Source of the DNA: Microbacterium sp. ET2
GTDB taxonomy: Bacteria > Actinomycetota > Actinomycetes > Actinomycetales > Microbacteriaceae
Direction: 5' to 3'
Length of the DNA: 64,000 nucleotides
NCBI RefSeq assembly: GCF_030347395.1
Contig: NZ_CP128170.1
Coordinates: forward strand, 310,001 to 374,000
Part shown: one piece after another, positions 1 through 8,936 of the stretch
Numbering within the stretch: the first letter of the stretch is position 1
How the letters are laid out: each line of letters begins with the position of its first letter
Position numbers and translations under genes: made by a program
The notes under the pieces: model-generated
The model's input: the letters and a program-made list of their open reading frames with translations, nothing else
Databases searched by the model: none
What the model was told of the DNA's origin: nothing

Positions 1-502
1 ACGGGTCGCGGGTGCCCGACAGGAAGAGCTGAGGCGGCGAGATGTCGGGAAGGTGGGTCGCGCGTTCCTTCTCCGGTTCACCCGGCGGGTGGAGGGGGTA
101 GCCGAGGTAGACCAGGGCGGCCGGTTCGATCGCTCCCGACGCGGCGGCAAGCGACGCCATGCGGCCCCCGTACGACTTCCCCGCAGCGAAAACCGGCACC
201 GCCGGGCACCAGCCCGAGAGCGCCGCCATCGCCGCGGCCCAGGTGGCGGTCGCATGCGCGGCAGGACCCGGCATACGACGCCCGGCTTCGCGATACGGGA
301 AGGCGAAGCGCAGCACGCCGACGCCCCGACGCGCCAGAGCGTCGGCGACGCCGACGAGAAAGGGGTGCTCGGGCCCAGCCCCCGCGCCGTGAGCGAGGGC
401 GACGCCGCCCCAGCATTCGTCGGGGAGCGTGAGGAGAGCCGACACTGCGACGGTTCCCCGCGGAAGCTCGACGTCGATCCGTTCGTCGCGCGAGAGCGTC
501 AT
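1..502 (-). CDS. Alpha/beta hydrolase, dienelactone-hydrolase-like (partial)
   Basis: The C-terminus runs off the left edge, leaving about 167 residues. The visible part shows an alpha/beta hydrolase fold: an oxyanion-type AHGAGAG segment at residues 37-43 and a nucleophile elbow GKSYGG with Ser110. This resembles the small Tex30/KANL3-like or dienelactone-hydrolase-like bacterial hydrolases; the substrate is unknown. The ATG at 502 overlaps the stop of the upstream membrane protein gene (ATGA), so the two are probably translationally coupled. The acid and histidine of the triad would lie in the missing part. Confidence 0.8.
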   Translation of the reverse strand, partial: MTLSRDERIDVELPRGTVAVSALLTLPDECWGGVALAHGAGAGPEHPFLVGVADALARRGVGVLRFAFPYREAGRRMPGPAAHATATWAAAMAALSGWCPAVPVFAAGKSYGGRMASLAAASGAIEPAALVYLGYPLHPPGEPEKERATHLPDISPPQLFLSGTRDP

Positions 503-1146
503 CTCGGATCGGACGTGGAGCCTTCGTCGGGGTCCCCTCCGGACGGCTCGGGGGGTGCCACGCGCTCGCCGTACCGTGGAGGATCGGCGCTACCGGGAGG
601 AGTCGGAGGCACGGGGGCGACCGCAGGGGCGTCGGCCGGATCGACCGGTTCGGCGACCGGGGCGGGTGCGTGGGCACGGGGGCCCAGCACGCCGCGCGCC
701 TTCGCGACGTCGGACGCGCTCACGGTGACGTCGTAGCGCTCGGCGACCACCTGCATCACCGAGGCGAAATCGCGCCGGCGGCGAACGAGCGAATAGGTGA
801 TGAGGCTCAGGAGCATGCCGATGGCGATGCCGACGAACAGCACGCCCACGAAAGCCTGGATCGGGACGGAGGGAGACCCGAGGACGAGGATCGCGGAGAA
901 CAGCATGCCCAGGAGCAGACCGTTGATCGCGCCCGACCGCGCGGCCTCGGCGTACCCGAGCCGCCCGGTGACCCGTTCGACCGAGCGGAGGTCGTGACCG
1001 ACGATGGCGATGTCGCGTGCGGGGATCTCCGCCGCGATCAGGGTCGAGACGGCCTTCTGAGCCGCTTCGTACGTCGGAAAGCTCGCGATCGCCTGACCCG
1101 GTTCCCCCACACCCTGCGGCAGACGCCCCCCACCCATCATGCTCAT
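499..1146 (-). CDS. General stress protein 17M/YflT-like membrane protein
   Basis: 215 residues. Residues 20-65 match the YflT/general stress protein 17M type of domain (ASFPTYEAAQKAVSTLIAAE, then IAIVGHDLRSVERVTGRLGY). Two hydrophobic segments follow (about 73-95 and 98-120), then a basic stretch RRRR and a long Pro/Ala-rich cytoplasmic-type tail. It is therefore a small inner-membrane protein with an N-terminal soluble domain. Its function is unknown; homologues are often stress induced in Gram-positives. It is divergent from the MgtE-N/CBS gene and coupled to the hydrolase downstream. Confidence 0.7.
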   Translation of the reverse strand: MSMMGGGRLPQGVGEPGQAIASFPTYEAAQKAVSTLIAAEIPARDIAIVGHDLRSVERVTGRLGYAEAARSGAINGLLLGMLFSAILVLGSPSVPIQAFVGVLFVGIAIGMLLSLITYSLVRRRRDFASVMQVVAERYDVTVSASDVAKARGVLGPRAHAPAPVAEPVDPADAPAVAPVPPTPPGSADPPRYGERVAPPEPSGGDPDEGSTSDPR

Positions 1147-1169
1147 CTCATCATCCTCCCACGCGCGAC

Positions 1170-1175
1170 TACGCT
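1170..1175 (+). promoter_or_regulatory. -10 hexamer TACGCT, leaderless-type promoter
   Basis: TACGCT ends six bases before the GTG at 1182 and no Shine-Dalgarno sequence is present, so transcription probably starts at or next to the start codon. The same arrangement recurs at several other genes in the window. Confidence 0.5.
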
Positions 1176-1181
1176 TGACCC

Positions 1182-2477
1182 GTGAGCACGCAGAGGGTTT
1201 TCGTCGCGCGGCTGGCGGGGTGCTCCGTCTTCGACCCCACCGGCGATCGCCTCGGCAAAGTACGCGATGTCGTGGTGATCTATCGAAGAGACGACCCGCC
1301 CCGCGTCATCGGTCTCGTCGTGGAGATCCCCGGGCGGCGGAACGTCTTCCTCTCGATCAACCGGGTCACCTCCATCGCCACCGGGCAGGTGATCACGACC
1401 GGATTGATCAACGTGCGCAAGTTCCAGCAGCGCGGCGGTGAGGTGCGGGTCATGTCGGAGATGCTGGGGCGGAAGGTGTACTTCCGCGACGGATCGGGCC
1501 ACGCCGTCATCGAGGATGTCGCCATCGAGCGCAATCGACTCGGCGAGTGGGATGTCGGCCAACTGTTCCTCCGCAAGCCCAAGACGAGCGCCTCACCGTT
1601 CGCCAAGGGACCGACCACGTTCGCCTCATGGGCCGACGTACGCGAGGATCACACCCCCGGCGAGGCGCAGTCGGCCGAGCAGCTCGTGGCGACCTACTCG
1701 GAGCTGAAGCCGGCCGATCTCGCCAACACTCTCCTCGATCTTCCCGACGACCGCCTCCTCGAGGTCGCCGAGGAGCTCTCCGATGAGCGTCTGGCCGATG
1801 CCCTGGAGGAGATGCCCGAGGACGAGCAGGTCCACATCCTCGAGCAGCTGGGCGACGAACGCGCCGCGCACATCCTCGACGCCATGGAACCCGACGATGC
1901 CGCCGACCTCCTCGGGCAGCTGCCCGAGGAGCGTTCGGAAGAGCTGCTCGACCTGATGGAGCCGGAGGAGGCCGAGGACGTCCGTGAGCTGCTGAAGTAC
2001 CTGCCCGACTCCGCGGGAGGGCTCATGACGAGCGAGCCCATCGTGCTGTCCGCCGACGCCACCGTCGCAGAAGCACTCGCCCTCATCCGCCGTCATGAGC
2101 TGCATCCCGCTCTCGCCGCCGCGGTCTTCGTGACCCTCCCGCCCTATGAGACGCCGACGGGGAGGCTTCTCGGGACGGTGCATTTCCAACGGATGCTGCG
2201 CTACCCGCCGCACGAGAGGCTCGGGACGATCATCGACGACACCCTCGACCCCGTCCCGGTGACCGCGTCCGCCGCCGAGGTCGCCCGCATGCTCGCCAGC
2301 TACAACCTCGTCTCGCTGCCGGTGGTCGATCGGGCGCGACGGCTCGTGGGAGCGGTCAGCGTCGACGACGTGCTGGACTACCTCCTGCCCGAGGACTGGC
2401 GCTCGCATGACGGCGACGACAGCTCCCGCGCACCCGTTTCCGCCGCGTCACCGGCATCCCCGACGGGGACGCGCTGA
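1182..2477 (+). CDS. MgtE N-terminal and CBS domain protein (soluble)
   Basis: 431 residues. The N-terminal part (about 1-150) has two PRC-barrel-like beta-rich repeats. Residues ~165-270 form an acidic, superhelical MgtE-N domain with repeated LxxLPxE-type helices (LADALEEMPEDEQ, AADLLGQLPEER). Residues ~275-410 are a pair of CBS domains. The membrane channel part of true MgtE magnesium transporters is absent, so this is a soluble sensor-like relative and should not be called a transporter. The GTG start follows a likely -10 with no leader. The stop overlaps the next gene by one base (TGATG). Confidence 0.85.
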   Translation: MSTQRVFVARLAGCSVFDPTGDRLGKVRDVVVIYRRDDPPRVIGLVVEIPGRRNVFLSINRVTSIATGQVITTGLINVRKFQQRGGEVRVMSEMLGRKVYFRDGSGHAVIEDVAIERNRLGEWDVGQLFLRKPKTSASPFAKGPTTFASWADVREDHTPGEAQSAEQLVATYSELKPADLANTLLDLPDDRLLEVAEELSDERLADALEEMPEDEQVHILEQLGDERAAHILDAMEPDDAADLLGQLPEERSEELLDLMEPEEAEDVRELLKYLPDSAGGLMTSEPIVLSADATVAEALALIRRHELHPALAAAVFVTLPPYETPTGRLLGTVHFQRMLRYPPHERLGTIIDDTLDPVPVTASAAEVARMLASYNLVSLPVVDRARRLVGAVSVDDVLDYLLPEDWRSHDGDDSSRAPVSAASPASPTGTR

Positions 2478-3005
2478 TGGCCCGGGGTCACCGCAGCGCG
2501 GTGTCGTTGGACGCGCCCCGCGGCCGATCAGGAGTGCTCAGCCGGACCCCTCAACCTTCGCGGGACCGGTTCGGGCGGTTCACCGAGTGGATCGCGCGCA
2601 ACATGGGCACGCCCGTGTTCCTCCTGGGGCTCACCCTGTTCTGCGTGAGCCTGGATCGCCTGGAACACGCTCATGCCCATCTGGCTGCGTTTCGACTCCG
2701 CCGAATTCGGGTTCACCGCCCTGACCCTCGTCCTCTCGCTCCAGGCGTCGTACGCCGCGCCCCTCATCCTGCTCGCGCAGAACCGGCAGGATGACCGCGA
2801 TCGCGTGCAGATCGAGCAGGACCGCCAGCGCGCCGAGCGCAACCTCGCCGACACCGAGTACCTCGCTCGGGAGATCGTCGCCCTGCGGATGACACTGCGC
2901 GACTTCTCCGACGAGGTGGTCACGAAAGACACCCTTCGAAGCGAGCTGCGGGCCCTGCTGGAGGATCTGGACCAGCGACGCGACGCCCCCGGTGAGCGAC
3001 CGTGA
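2477..3005 (+). pseudogene. DUF1003 membrane protein gene, split by a frameshift
   Basis: Two frames together make one DUF1003 protein. The first (from ATG 2477) encodes the N-terminus and first membrane helix (WIARNMGTPVFLLGLTLFCV). The second, open from 2649, continues with AWIAWNTLMPIWLRFD, a second helix and the basic/acidic tail typical of the family (QNRQDDRDRVQIEQDRQRAE). The break is a single extra A at about 2648. As written, frame one runs on to 2794 and makes a nonsense tail. The gene overlaps the preceding stop and the following mrp start (GTGA), so it sits in an intact translationally coupled operon. It is either a sequencing error or a recent inactivation. Confidence 0.8.
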
Positions 3006-4159
3006 CCGACGCCGCATTGACCTCGGCCGTCGCCGCCGCCGTCGGCGCGGTGACCGACCCCGAGCTGCGGCGCCCGCTCTCCGAACTGCAGATGGTCACA
3101 GACGTCCGCACCGATCGCGGCGTCGCCCACGTCACCATCGCACTCACGATCGTCGGCTGCCCCGCCTCGGACCGCATCGAATCCGACGTCCGCCGTGCCG
3201 CGGCGTCCGTCCCCGGCATCCGCGACGTCGACGTCACCCTCGGCGTCATGACCCCCGATGAGCGGGCGGCGCTCACCGAGCGCCTTCGCGGGGGGCGCGC
3301 GCGTCGGGAGATGCCCTTCGGAGCAGGCTCCTTGACCCGGGTGATCGCGGTCACCAGCGGCAAGGGAGGCGTCGGCAAGTCGACGCTCACCGCCAACCTC
3401 GCCGTCGCCCTGGCGGCATCCGGCCTGTCTGTGGGTCTCGTCGACGCCGACGTCCACGGCTTCTCGATCCCCGGTCTGCTGGGTTTGGTCGCGGAAGACG
3501 GATCCGTACCGCAGCCCACCCGGATCGACGACCTCATGATCCCTCCGATCGCCCACGGCGTGAAGGTCGTCTCGATCGGGATGTTCCTGCGCCGCGGGCC
3601 CGAGGATGCTCCGCTGGGCGCGGTTGCGTGGCGCGGCCCGATGCTCCACCGCACGGTGCAGCAGTTCCTCACCGACGTGTGGTTCGGCGACCTCGACGTC
3701 CTGCTGCTGGACATGCCGCCCGGCACCGGCGACATCGCCATCTCGGTCGGCCAGCTCCTTCCGGACGCCGAGGTCCTGGTGACCACCACCCCGCAGTCGG
3801 CAGCCGCGGACGTGGCGATCCGCAGCGGACTGGTCGCTCGGCAGACCGGTCAGCGGGTCGTGGGCGTGGTCGAGACCATGGCGCCGATGACGCTCCCCGA
3901 CGGAACGACGCTCGACCTCTTCGGTACCGGAGGCGGAGAAGCGGTCTCGCGCGCCCTGTCGACACCCGACGAGGCGGTCGACCTCCTCGCCTCGATCCCG
4001 CTGAGTCCTGCCCTCCGCGCGGACGGTGATGCGGGGACGCCGGTCGTCCTCGCCCACCCCGACGATCCGGCCGCGCGGGCGGTCCGCGATCTCGCAGCGC
4101 GGCTGGCCCGCTCCCCACGGGGGTTGTCGGGTCGCTCGCTCCCCCTCCGCACCCGCTGA
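3002..4159 (+). CDS. mrp: Mrp/NBP35-family P-loop ATPase, Fe-S carrier
   Basis: 385 residues. The N-terminal MIP18/DUF59-like domain (about 1-90) is followed by a deviant Walker A motif GKGGVGKST near residue 120, the DADVHG segment and the DMPPGTGD signature. This family binds Fe-S clusters as dimers and hands them to apo-proteins. The C-terminal CxxC seen in many homologues is replaced here by a TLPDGTTLDLFGTGGG stretch, a variant I associate with actinobacteria. The GTG start overlaps the DUF1003 stop. It is the last gene of the rightward cluster and meets tatB head-on after five bases. Confidence 0.92.
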   Translation: MTDAALTSAVAAAVGAVTDPELRRPLSELQMVTDVRTDRGVAHVTIALTIVGCPASDRIESDVRRAAASVPGIRDVDVTLGVMTPDERAALTERLRGGRARREMPFGAGSLTRVIAVTSGKGGVGKSTLTANLAVALAASGLSVGLVDADVHGFSIPGLLGLVAEDGSVPQPTRIDDLMIPPIAHGVKVVSIGMFLRRGPEDAPLGAVAWRGPMLHRTVQQFLTDVWFGDLDVLLLDMPPGTGDIAISVGQLLPDAEVLVTTTPQSAAADVAIRSGLVARQTGQRVVGVVETMAPMTLPDGTTLDLFGTGGGEAVSRALSTPDEAVDLLASIPLSPALRADGDAGTPVVLAHPDDPAARAVRDLAARLARSPRGLSGRSLPLRTR

Positions 4160-4164
4160 GCGCC

Positions 4165-4545
4165 TCAGGTGGCTTCGCTGTCGAACGGCGGCTGCTCGCC
4201 CGCGGTGAGCGACGTCTTGCGCACGGGCGCCGCGTCCATCGCCGTCACCACCGATGCGGCCTGTGCCGCGCGGACGGTCGCCACGGGCGCATCGTCCAGG
4301 AGCGCCTCACGGATGATGCGACGAGGGTCGTACTGGCGGGGGTCGAGCGAACGCCAGTCGACGTCGTCGAAGTCCGACCCCATCTCGTCGCGCACGCGCG
4401 TCTTGGCCCCCTGAAGGAAGTCGCGGGTGCGGCGGGTGAACCGCGCCAGCGACTCGGCATAGCGCGGCAGCCGTTCGGGGCCGATGAGCAGAGCAGCGAT
4501 CACACCGATCAGCAGAAGCTTCTCGATCGTGATCCCGAAGAACAT
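4165..4545 (-). CDS. tatB: Sec-independent translocase subunit TatB
   Basis: 126 residues with one N-terminal membrane helix (residues 1-20) starting MFFGITIEKLLLIGVIAALL, then the conserved GPERLP hinge and an amphipathic helix rich in Arg (AESLARFTRRTRDFLQGA). The C-terminal half is variable and acidic. TatB recognises twin-arginine signal peptides together with TatC. The gene is divergent from the O-methyltransferase gene. Its position near an O-methyltransferase and mrp is common in Microbacteriaceae. Confidence 0.9.
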   Translation of the reverse strand: MFFGITIEKLLLIGVIAALLIGPERLPRYAESLARFTRRTRDFLQGAKTRVRDEMGSDFDDVDWRSLDPRQYDPRRIIREALLDDAPVATVRAAQAASVVTAMDAAPVRKTSLTAGEQPPFDSEAT

Positions 4546-4630
4546 GCGTCCAGATTACCGCCGCGCCTGAGGAGTCAGCCCGCAGGATCACCGTAGGCTG
4601 AGGCGGCAGGCCGGCAGGAAGGACGAGCGC

Positions 4631-5269
4631 ATGGGCGAGCACGACGCGAACCACCGTTTCGCCGACGAAGCGACACCCGAACCCGACCACATCGCCCGCG
4701 CGAGAGCGCACGCCCTCGAGCTCGGCGCCGCGCCGGTGAGCGCCGCCGTCGGCTCTCAGTGCGCCCTCATCGCCGCATCCTCCCGAGCCCTGAACATCGT
4801 CGAGATCGGCACCGGGGGTGGAGTCTCCGGCCTGTGGCTCCTCCACGGATCTCCGCGGGCGACCTTGACCACGATCGACAACGAGCCCGAGCACCTCGGC
4901 GCGGCCCGACAAGCCTTCGCCGACGCGCGCATCCCCGCCGCCCGCGCACGCTTCATCACCGGTCGCGCGTCCGAAGTGCTGCCCCGCATGAACGAGGCGT
5001 CCTACGACATCGTCCTCATCGACGCCGATCCCGACGGGGTCCTGGAGTACGTCGAGCACGGCCTGCGCCTGGCCCGCCTCGGCGGCACGGTGCTGGTGCC
5101 CCGGGTCCTCCGCGGCGGTGCGGTCGCCGATCCGGTGCGCCGCGACGCCGTGACCACCGCCTACCGATCGCTCATCCAGGAGACGTTGGCCTCATCCGCC
5201 GTGATCGGCGCGCTCTCCATCGCCGGGGAGAGTCTGCTTCAGCTCACGACCGTCGGCGCGGACGTCTGA
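4631..5269 (+). CDS. Class I SAM-dependent O-methyltransferase
   Basis: 212 residues of the caffeoyl-CoA/catechol O-methyltransferase-like family (PF01596 type). The SAM-binding motif I is IVEIGTGGGVSGLWLL at about residues 57-72, the acidic ribose-contact region is LTTIDNEPEH, and the metal/catalytic region DIVLIDADPDGVLEYVEHGL lies near 125-145. The acceptor is unknown. A ribosome-binding sequence AGGAAGGA lies about 6 bases upstream of the ATG. A perfect hairpin terminator follows the stop codon. Confidence 0.88.
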   Translation: MGEHDANHRFADEATPEPDHIARARAHALELGAAPVSAAVGSQCALIAASSRALNIVEIGTGGGVSGLWLLHGSPRATLTTIDNEPEHLGAARQAFADARIPAARARFITGRASEVLPRMNEASYDIVLIDADPDGVLEYVEHGLRLARLGGTVLVPRVLRGGAVADPVRRDAVTTAYRSLIQETLASSAVIGALSIAGESLLQLTTVGADV

Positions 5270-5285
5270 CGCGGTCGCAGAACGG

Positions 5286-5313
5286 AAACGACCGGTCCGA
5301 GGACCGGTCGTTT
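5286..5313. terminator. Bidirectional hairpin terminator
   Basis: A perfect 13-bp inverted repeat (arms 5286-5298 and 5301-5313, starting AAACGACC and ending GGTCGTTT) lies between the convergent stops of the O-methyltransferase and the DUF3117 gene. The A and T ends give a short U-tract on either transcript, so it can serve both. Confidence 0.85.
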
Positions 5314-5336
5314 CACGCAGAGTCTGTGGCGAGGGC

Positions 5337-5507
5337 TCAGGCGCCGACGACCTCACCGAGGACGTCGTACAGCTCTTTCGCTTCCGCGTCGTTGACGGAG
5401 ACCACCAGACGGCCACCGCCTTCCAGCGGGACGCGCACGATGATGAGGCGTCCTTCCTTCACGGCCTCCATCGGCCCATCCCCGGTTCGCGGCTTCATGG
5501 CTGCCAT
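5337..5507 (-). CDS. DUF3117 small conserved protein
   Basis: 56 residues, beginning MAAMKPRTGDGPMEAVKEGR and continuing with a beta-rich core and NDAEAKELYDVLGEV. This is the near-invariant DUF3117 protein of actinobacteria; no function is established. A good ribosome-binding site (GAAGGAG) sits 6-7 bases before the ATG. The 90 bases upstream to the mannosyltransferase stop contain AT-rich GATAAA and GATATA elements that probably form its promoter. Confidence 0.93.
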   Translation of the reverse strand: MAAMKPRTGDGPMEAVKEGRLIIVRVPLEGGGRLVVSVNDAEAKELYDVLGEVVGA

Positions 5508-5597
5508 CGCGGCTCCTTCTCGTCGTCGGTATATCGGTCAAGTTTATCGGGTGCGCCAGGTGCCGCGGCATCATCTCGTGTCCGTGCCGCGCATCGG

Positions 5598-6827
5598 TCA
5601 GGGGATCTGCCAGAACGAGGTCCCCAGTCCGTACACGTTCCAGATCCACCACCACTGACCGAGCACGCACAGCACGAGAACCGATCCGCGCCAGACCGGG
5701 TGGCGCGGTGCCGCGAACGCGCCCCACAGGGGCGAGAGCGGGAACAGCAGCCGGAACACGCTGGACTGCGGGAAGAAGACCGCCAGGAGATACACCAGGT
5801 AGCTCACCGCCCAGAGTCGCACCTCGATTCCCAGACGGGCGACGTGGGGCTCGAAGAGCACGACGCCGCCGACCACGGCGACCCCCAGACCCAAGACGAC
5901 GAACCCGAGCCACGCAGGAAGCCCCCACACCCCGAACCAGAACTGCGCAGCCTGCGCCCATCCTTCGAACGGGACGAATCCGCCGGTGTCCCCCACCCAC
6001 ACCCGCCGCCAGGCCAGTTCTGTGTCCAGGTATGCCGTCGGATCGGCGGTGACGGCGCCGGCGATGAACGTCCAGGAGAAGCCGGTGACCGTCGCCAGGG
6101 CCCCGAGCGCGAGGATGTGCACGACCTCCGTCCCGCGCAGCGGGTCCCTTCGCCGGACGGCGAACCGCCGGATTCCGTAGAGCCCGAACAGCAGCGCCAC
6201 GGCCAGGACGCCGGGGCGGGTGTACGCCATCAGCACCACCGCGGGATACAGCCAGCCATACCGACGCGTCTGCAGACACCGCAGGATCCACAGCAGGAGC
6301 AGGAGGAACAGTGTCTCGGCATAGGCGACCTGGAACATCGCCGCGAGAGGAGCGGACGCGAAGAAGGCAACGGCCCACATCGCCGCGATCCGCCCGATGC
6401 GCTCGCGCAGCAGCATCCAGAGCAGGACACAGCAGCCGTAGCCGGCGGCGAGGGCGACGAGGACCCCACCCGCTCCCCACGCTCCCAGGGGCGCACCCAC
6501 CGCTCGCGCCACCAGGGCGAACACCGGCATGAACGCCCAGGCGTTCTCTCCGACCGTGCCCTGCGGGTCGCGGGGCAGCTCCGCGGGGTAGCCTTCCACA
6601 GCGATCAACCAGTACCACTGCGCATCCCAGCCGACGATGTAGTCGGCCAGGCTCGCCCCGGGGCCGAACCGGCTGCCTGCCGGAGCGAGCGCGGAGGTGA
6701 GGAGGAAGAGCGCTGTGGTCACTGCCCGCGCAGCGATGTAGAGGACGAGGATGAGCAGCGCGGGATGGCGGAACAGCACCGCGCCGGTGCGACGCCGGGT
6801 GAGCGACGAGGTCAGCCCGCCAGCCAC
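5598..6827 (-). CDS. PIG-V-like mannosyltransferase, polytopic membrane protein
   Basis: 409 residues with about ten hydrophobic segments. The first luminal loop carries the GWDAQWYWLIAVEGYP motif, whose Asp matches the WD(A/S)xWY signature of PIG-V/GT-C mannosyltransferases. GT-C enzymes use polyprenyl-phosphate sugars on the outer face of the membrane; in actinobacteria they modify lipoglycans or glycoproteins. The acceptor cannot be told from the sequence. Its start overlaps the dapE stop by 16 bases, so dapE and this gene form a leftward transcription unit. Confidence 0.85.
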   Translation of the reverse strand: MAGGLTSSLTRRRTGAVLFRHPALLILVLYIAARAVTTALFLLTSALAPAGSRFGPGASLADYIVGWDAQWYWLIAVEGYPAELPRDPQGTVGENAWAFMPVFALVARAVGAPLGAWGAGGVLVALAAGYGCCVLLWMLLRERIGRIAAMWAVAFFASAPLAAMFQVAYAETLFLLLLLWILRCLQTRRYGWLYPAVVLMAYTRPGVLAVALLFGLYGIRRFAVRRRDPLRGTEVVHILALGALATVTGFSWTFIAGAVTADPTAYLDTELAWRRVWVGDTGGFVPFEGWAQAAQFWFGVWGLPAWLGFVVLGLGVAVVGGVVLFEPHVARLGIEVRLWAVSYLVYLLAVFFPQSSVFRLLFPLSPLWGAFAAPRHPVWRGSVLVLCVLGQWWWIWNVYGLGTSFWQIP

Positions 6828-7885
6828 GCCCGCAGCCCGCGCTCGACGTCCTCGATCTGCGCGAGCGCGACCCGCTCCTCGTCGTGGTGCGCCAGGTGCG
6901 GATCGCCGGGGCCGTAATTGACGGCGGGTACTCCGAGTGCCGAGAAGCGCGCGACGTCGGTCCAGCCGTACTTGGGACGGGGCTCCCCGCCGACGGCGTC
7001 GAGGAACTCCTGCGCGAGCGGCGCGTCGAGCCCGGGCCGTGCCCCCTCCGCGAGATCGACGACCTCGACGTCGAAGCCCGCGAAGACGTCGCGGACGTGT
7101 CGCTCGGCCTCCTCGCCGCTGCGACTCGGGGCGAATCGGTAGTTCACTTCGATCTCGCAGGCATCGGGGACGACGTTCCCGGCGATACCGCCGTGAACGC
7201 GGACGGCGTTCAACCCCTCGCGGTAGACCAGCCCGTCGACGCCGACATCACGCGGACGATACTCGGCGAGCCGGGCCAGCGCGGGCGCCGCGGCGTGGAT
7301 GGCGTTGACCCCCACCCAGGCACGCGCGCTGTGGGCGCGAACGCCCGAGGTGCGCACGATCGCGCGGAGATTGCCGTTGCAGCCGCCCTCGACGGTTCCG
7401 TTGGAGGGCTCGCCGAGGATTGCGAAGTCGCCGGCGAAGAGATCCGGGCGGGCCCGCGCGAGGCGGGTCAGGCCGTTGAGGTCGGCGTCGACCTCCTCGT
7501 GGTCGTACCACATCCACGTGAGGTCGACGCGGGGCGCGGTCAACTCCGCGGCGAGCTTGAGCTGCACCGCGACGCCCGCCTTCATGTCGACCGTCCCCCG
7601 GCCCCACAGGAAGGCCTCGCCGTCGATCTCGACGTCGCGCGTGGGCACATTCGCGTTGATCGGCACGGTGTCGATATGCCCGGCGATCACGACCCGCTGC
7701 GCCCGCCCGAGATCGGTCCGCGCCACGATGGTGTCGCCGTCTCGGTGGATCTCCAGGTGAGGGAGGTCTGTGACCGCCGCGAAGATCGCATCAGCCAGCG
7801 GCGTCTCCTCACCGGAGACGCTGGGGATGTCGCAGATGGTCCGGGTGAGATCCACGGATGACGCGGACAGATCGATCGCGGGCAC
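6812..7885 (-). CDS. dapE: Succinyl-diaminopimelate desuccinylase
   Basis: 357 residues of the M20 metallopeptidase family. Zinc ligands are visible in [11 protein letters not shown] (His and Asp), GTVDMKAG (Asp) and DHEEVD, where the Glu pair supplies the catalytic base and a zinc ligand; a dimerisation domain follows. It hydrolyses N-succinyl-L,L-diaminopimelate to L,L-diaminopimelate and succinate. I chose the GTG at 7885 ([10 protein letters not shown]), because the frame upstream is only the antisense of dapD. It is divergent from dapD and shares a 72-base promoter region with it. Confidence 0.93.
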   Translation of the reverse strand: MPAIDLSASSVDLTRTICDIPSVSGEETPLADAIFAAVTDLPHLEIHRDGDTIVARTDLGRAQRVVIAGHIDTVPINANVPTRDVEIDGEAFLWGRGTVDMKAGVAVQLKLAAELTAPRVDLTWMWYDHEEVDADLNGLTRLARARPDLFAGDFAILGEPSNGTVEGGCNGNLRAIVRTSGVRAHSARAWVGVNAIHAAAPALARLAEYRPRDVGVDGLVYREGLNAVRVHGGIAGNVVPDACEIEVNYRFAPSRSGEEAERHVRDVFAGFDVEVVDLAEGARPGLDAPLAQEFLDAVGGEPRPKYGWTDVARFSALGVPAVNYGPGDPHLAHHDEERVALAQIEDVERGLRAWLAG

Positions 7886-7945
7886 GCCCTGGAGTCTACC
7901 CAGCCCGCACGTCGCCGATCGTCCGGGTCGGGGGTCCCGGTTCGC

Positions 7946-7951
7946 TACCGT
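7946..7951 (+). promoter_or_regulatory. -10 hexamer TACCGT before dapD
   Basis: TACCGT is followed by GGAGGT and the ATG at 7958. The sequence between hexamer and start is itself a Shine-Dalgarno sequence, so the transcript is either very short-leadered or starts near the ATG. Confidence 0.45.
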
Positions 7952-7957
7952 GGAGGT

Positions 7958-8914
7958 ATGAGTGAAGACCGCTGGGTGTGGGGCGTAGGGCTCTCGACGA
8001 TCGCCGAGAACGGCACGGTTCTGGACGCATGGTTTCCCGAGCCACGGATCGGCCGCCTTCCGGCCGGATTCGATCCGGCGCTGGCGCCCTCGGACATCGA
8101 GCGTCACGCCGTCCCCGACCCCCGTCGGGCCGTCGACATCGAGGTCGTCGCGATCGAGATCGATCTCGACCACCGTCCCACCTCCACAGCGGACGCGTAC
8201 CTCCGCCTGCACGCGCTGTCGCACCGCCTCGTCGCGCCCAACGACCTGAATCTCGACGGCATCTTCGGCCAGCTCCCCAACGTCGCCTGGACGACGGCCG
8301 GGCCGATGCATCCCGACGACCTCACACGTCTTCGTCCGTTCCTGGCCCGCGACGGCATCCAGGTTCAGGGAATGGACAAGTTCCCACGTCTGCTCGACTA
8401 CGTCACACCGATCGGGGTCCGCATCGCCGACGCTTCGAGAGTGCGCCTGGGCGCCCACCTCTCCCCCGGCACCACTGTCATGCACGAGGGCTTCGTCAAC
8501 TACAACGCCGGCACTCTCGGCGCATCAATGGTCGAGGGCCGGATCTCGCAGGGGGTGATCGTCGGCGACGGCAGCGACATCGGTGGCGGCGCCTCGATCA
8601 TGGGGACGCTTTCGGGGGGCGGTTCGCACCGCATCTCCATCGGGCGACGCACGCTTCTCGGGGCCAACGCCGGCATCGGCATCTCCCTCGGCGACGACTG
8701 CGTCGTCGAGGCGGGCCTCTACGTCACGGCCGGCACGAAGGTCGTGCTCTCCGACGAGCCTGCGCGCGCCGATGGAGCGCAGCCCGTCGTGAAGGGCGCC
8801 GAGCTGTCGGGCCGGGACGGTCTGCTCTACCGCCGCAACTCGCTCACCGGAGCCGTCGAGGCGGTGCGCCGGACCGGAGTGGGCGTCACACTCAACGAGT
8901 CGCTGCACGCGTAG
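7958..8914 (+). CDS. dapD: Tetrahydrodipicolinate N-succinyltransferase
   Basis: 318 residues. The N-terminal alpha/beta domain leads into a left-handed parallel beta-helix made of hexapeptide repeats (about 160-270; ARVRLGAHL-, [10 protein letters not shown], [16 protein letters not shown] turns). Uses succinyl-CoA to open and protect tetrahydrodipicolinate, the step before DapC. The length and the [20 protein letters not shown] segment fit the actinobacterial DapD class. It is divergent from dapE, with dapC 4 kb away, so the whole succinylase branch lies in this window. Confidence 0.95.
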   Translation: MSEDRWVWGVGLSTIAENGTVLDAWFPEPRIGRLPAGFDPALAPSDIERHAVPDPRRAVDIEVVAIEIDLDHRPTSTADAYLRLHALSHRLVAPNDLNLDGIFGQLPNVAWTTAGPMHPDDLTRLRPFLARDGIQVQGMDKFPRLLDYVTPIGVRIADASRVRLGAHLSPGTTVMHEGFVNYNAGTLGASMVEGRISQGVIVGDGSDIGGGASIMGTLSGGGSHRISIGRRTLLGANAGIGISLGDDCVVEAGLYVTAGTKVVLSDEPARADGAQPVVKGAELSGRDGLLYRRNSLTGAVEAVRRTGVGVTLNESLHA

Positions 8915-8936
8915 CCGCAGGCAGAGAGGAGCGGAC

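Noticed and set aside
1182-2477. Magnesium transporter MgtE
   Set aside because: The MgtE-N and CBS parts are present, but there is no membrane channel domain.
6812-8485. Extended dapE start giving 557 residues
   Set aside because: The extra N-terminal part is antisense of dapD; the GTG at 7885 gives the normal family length.
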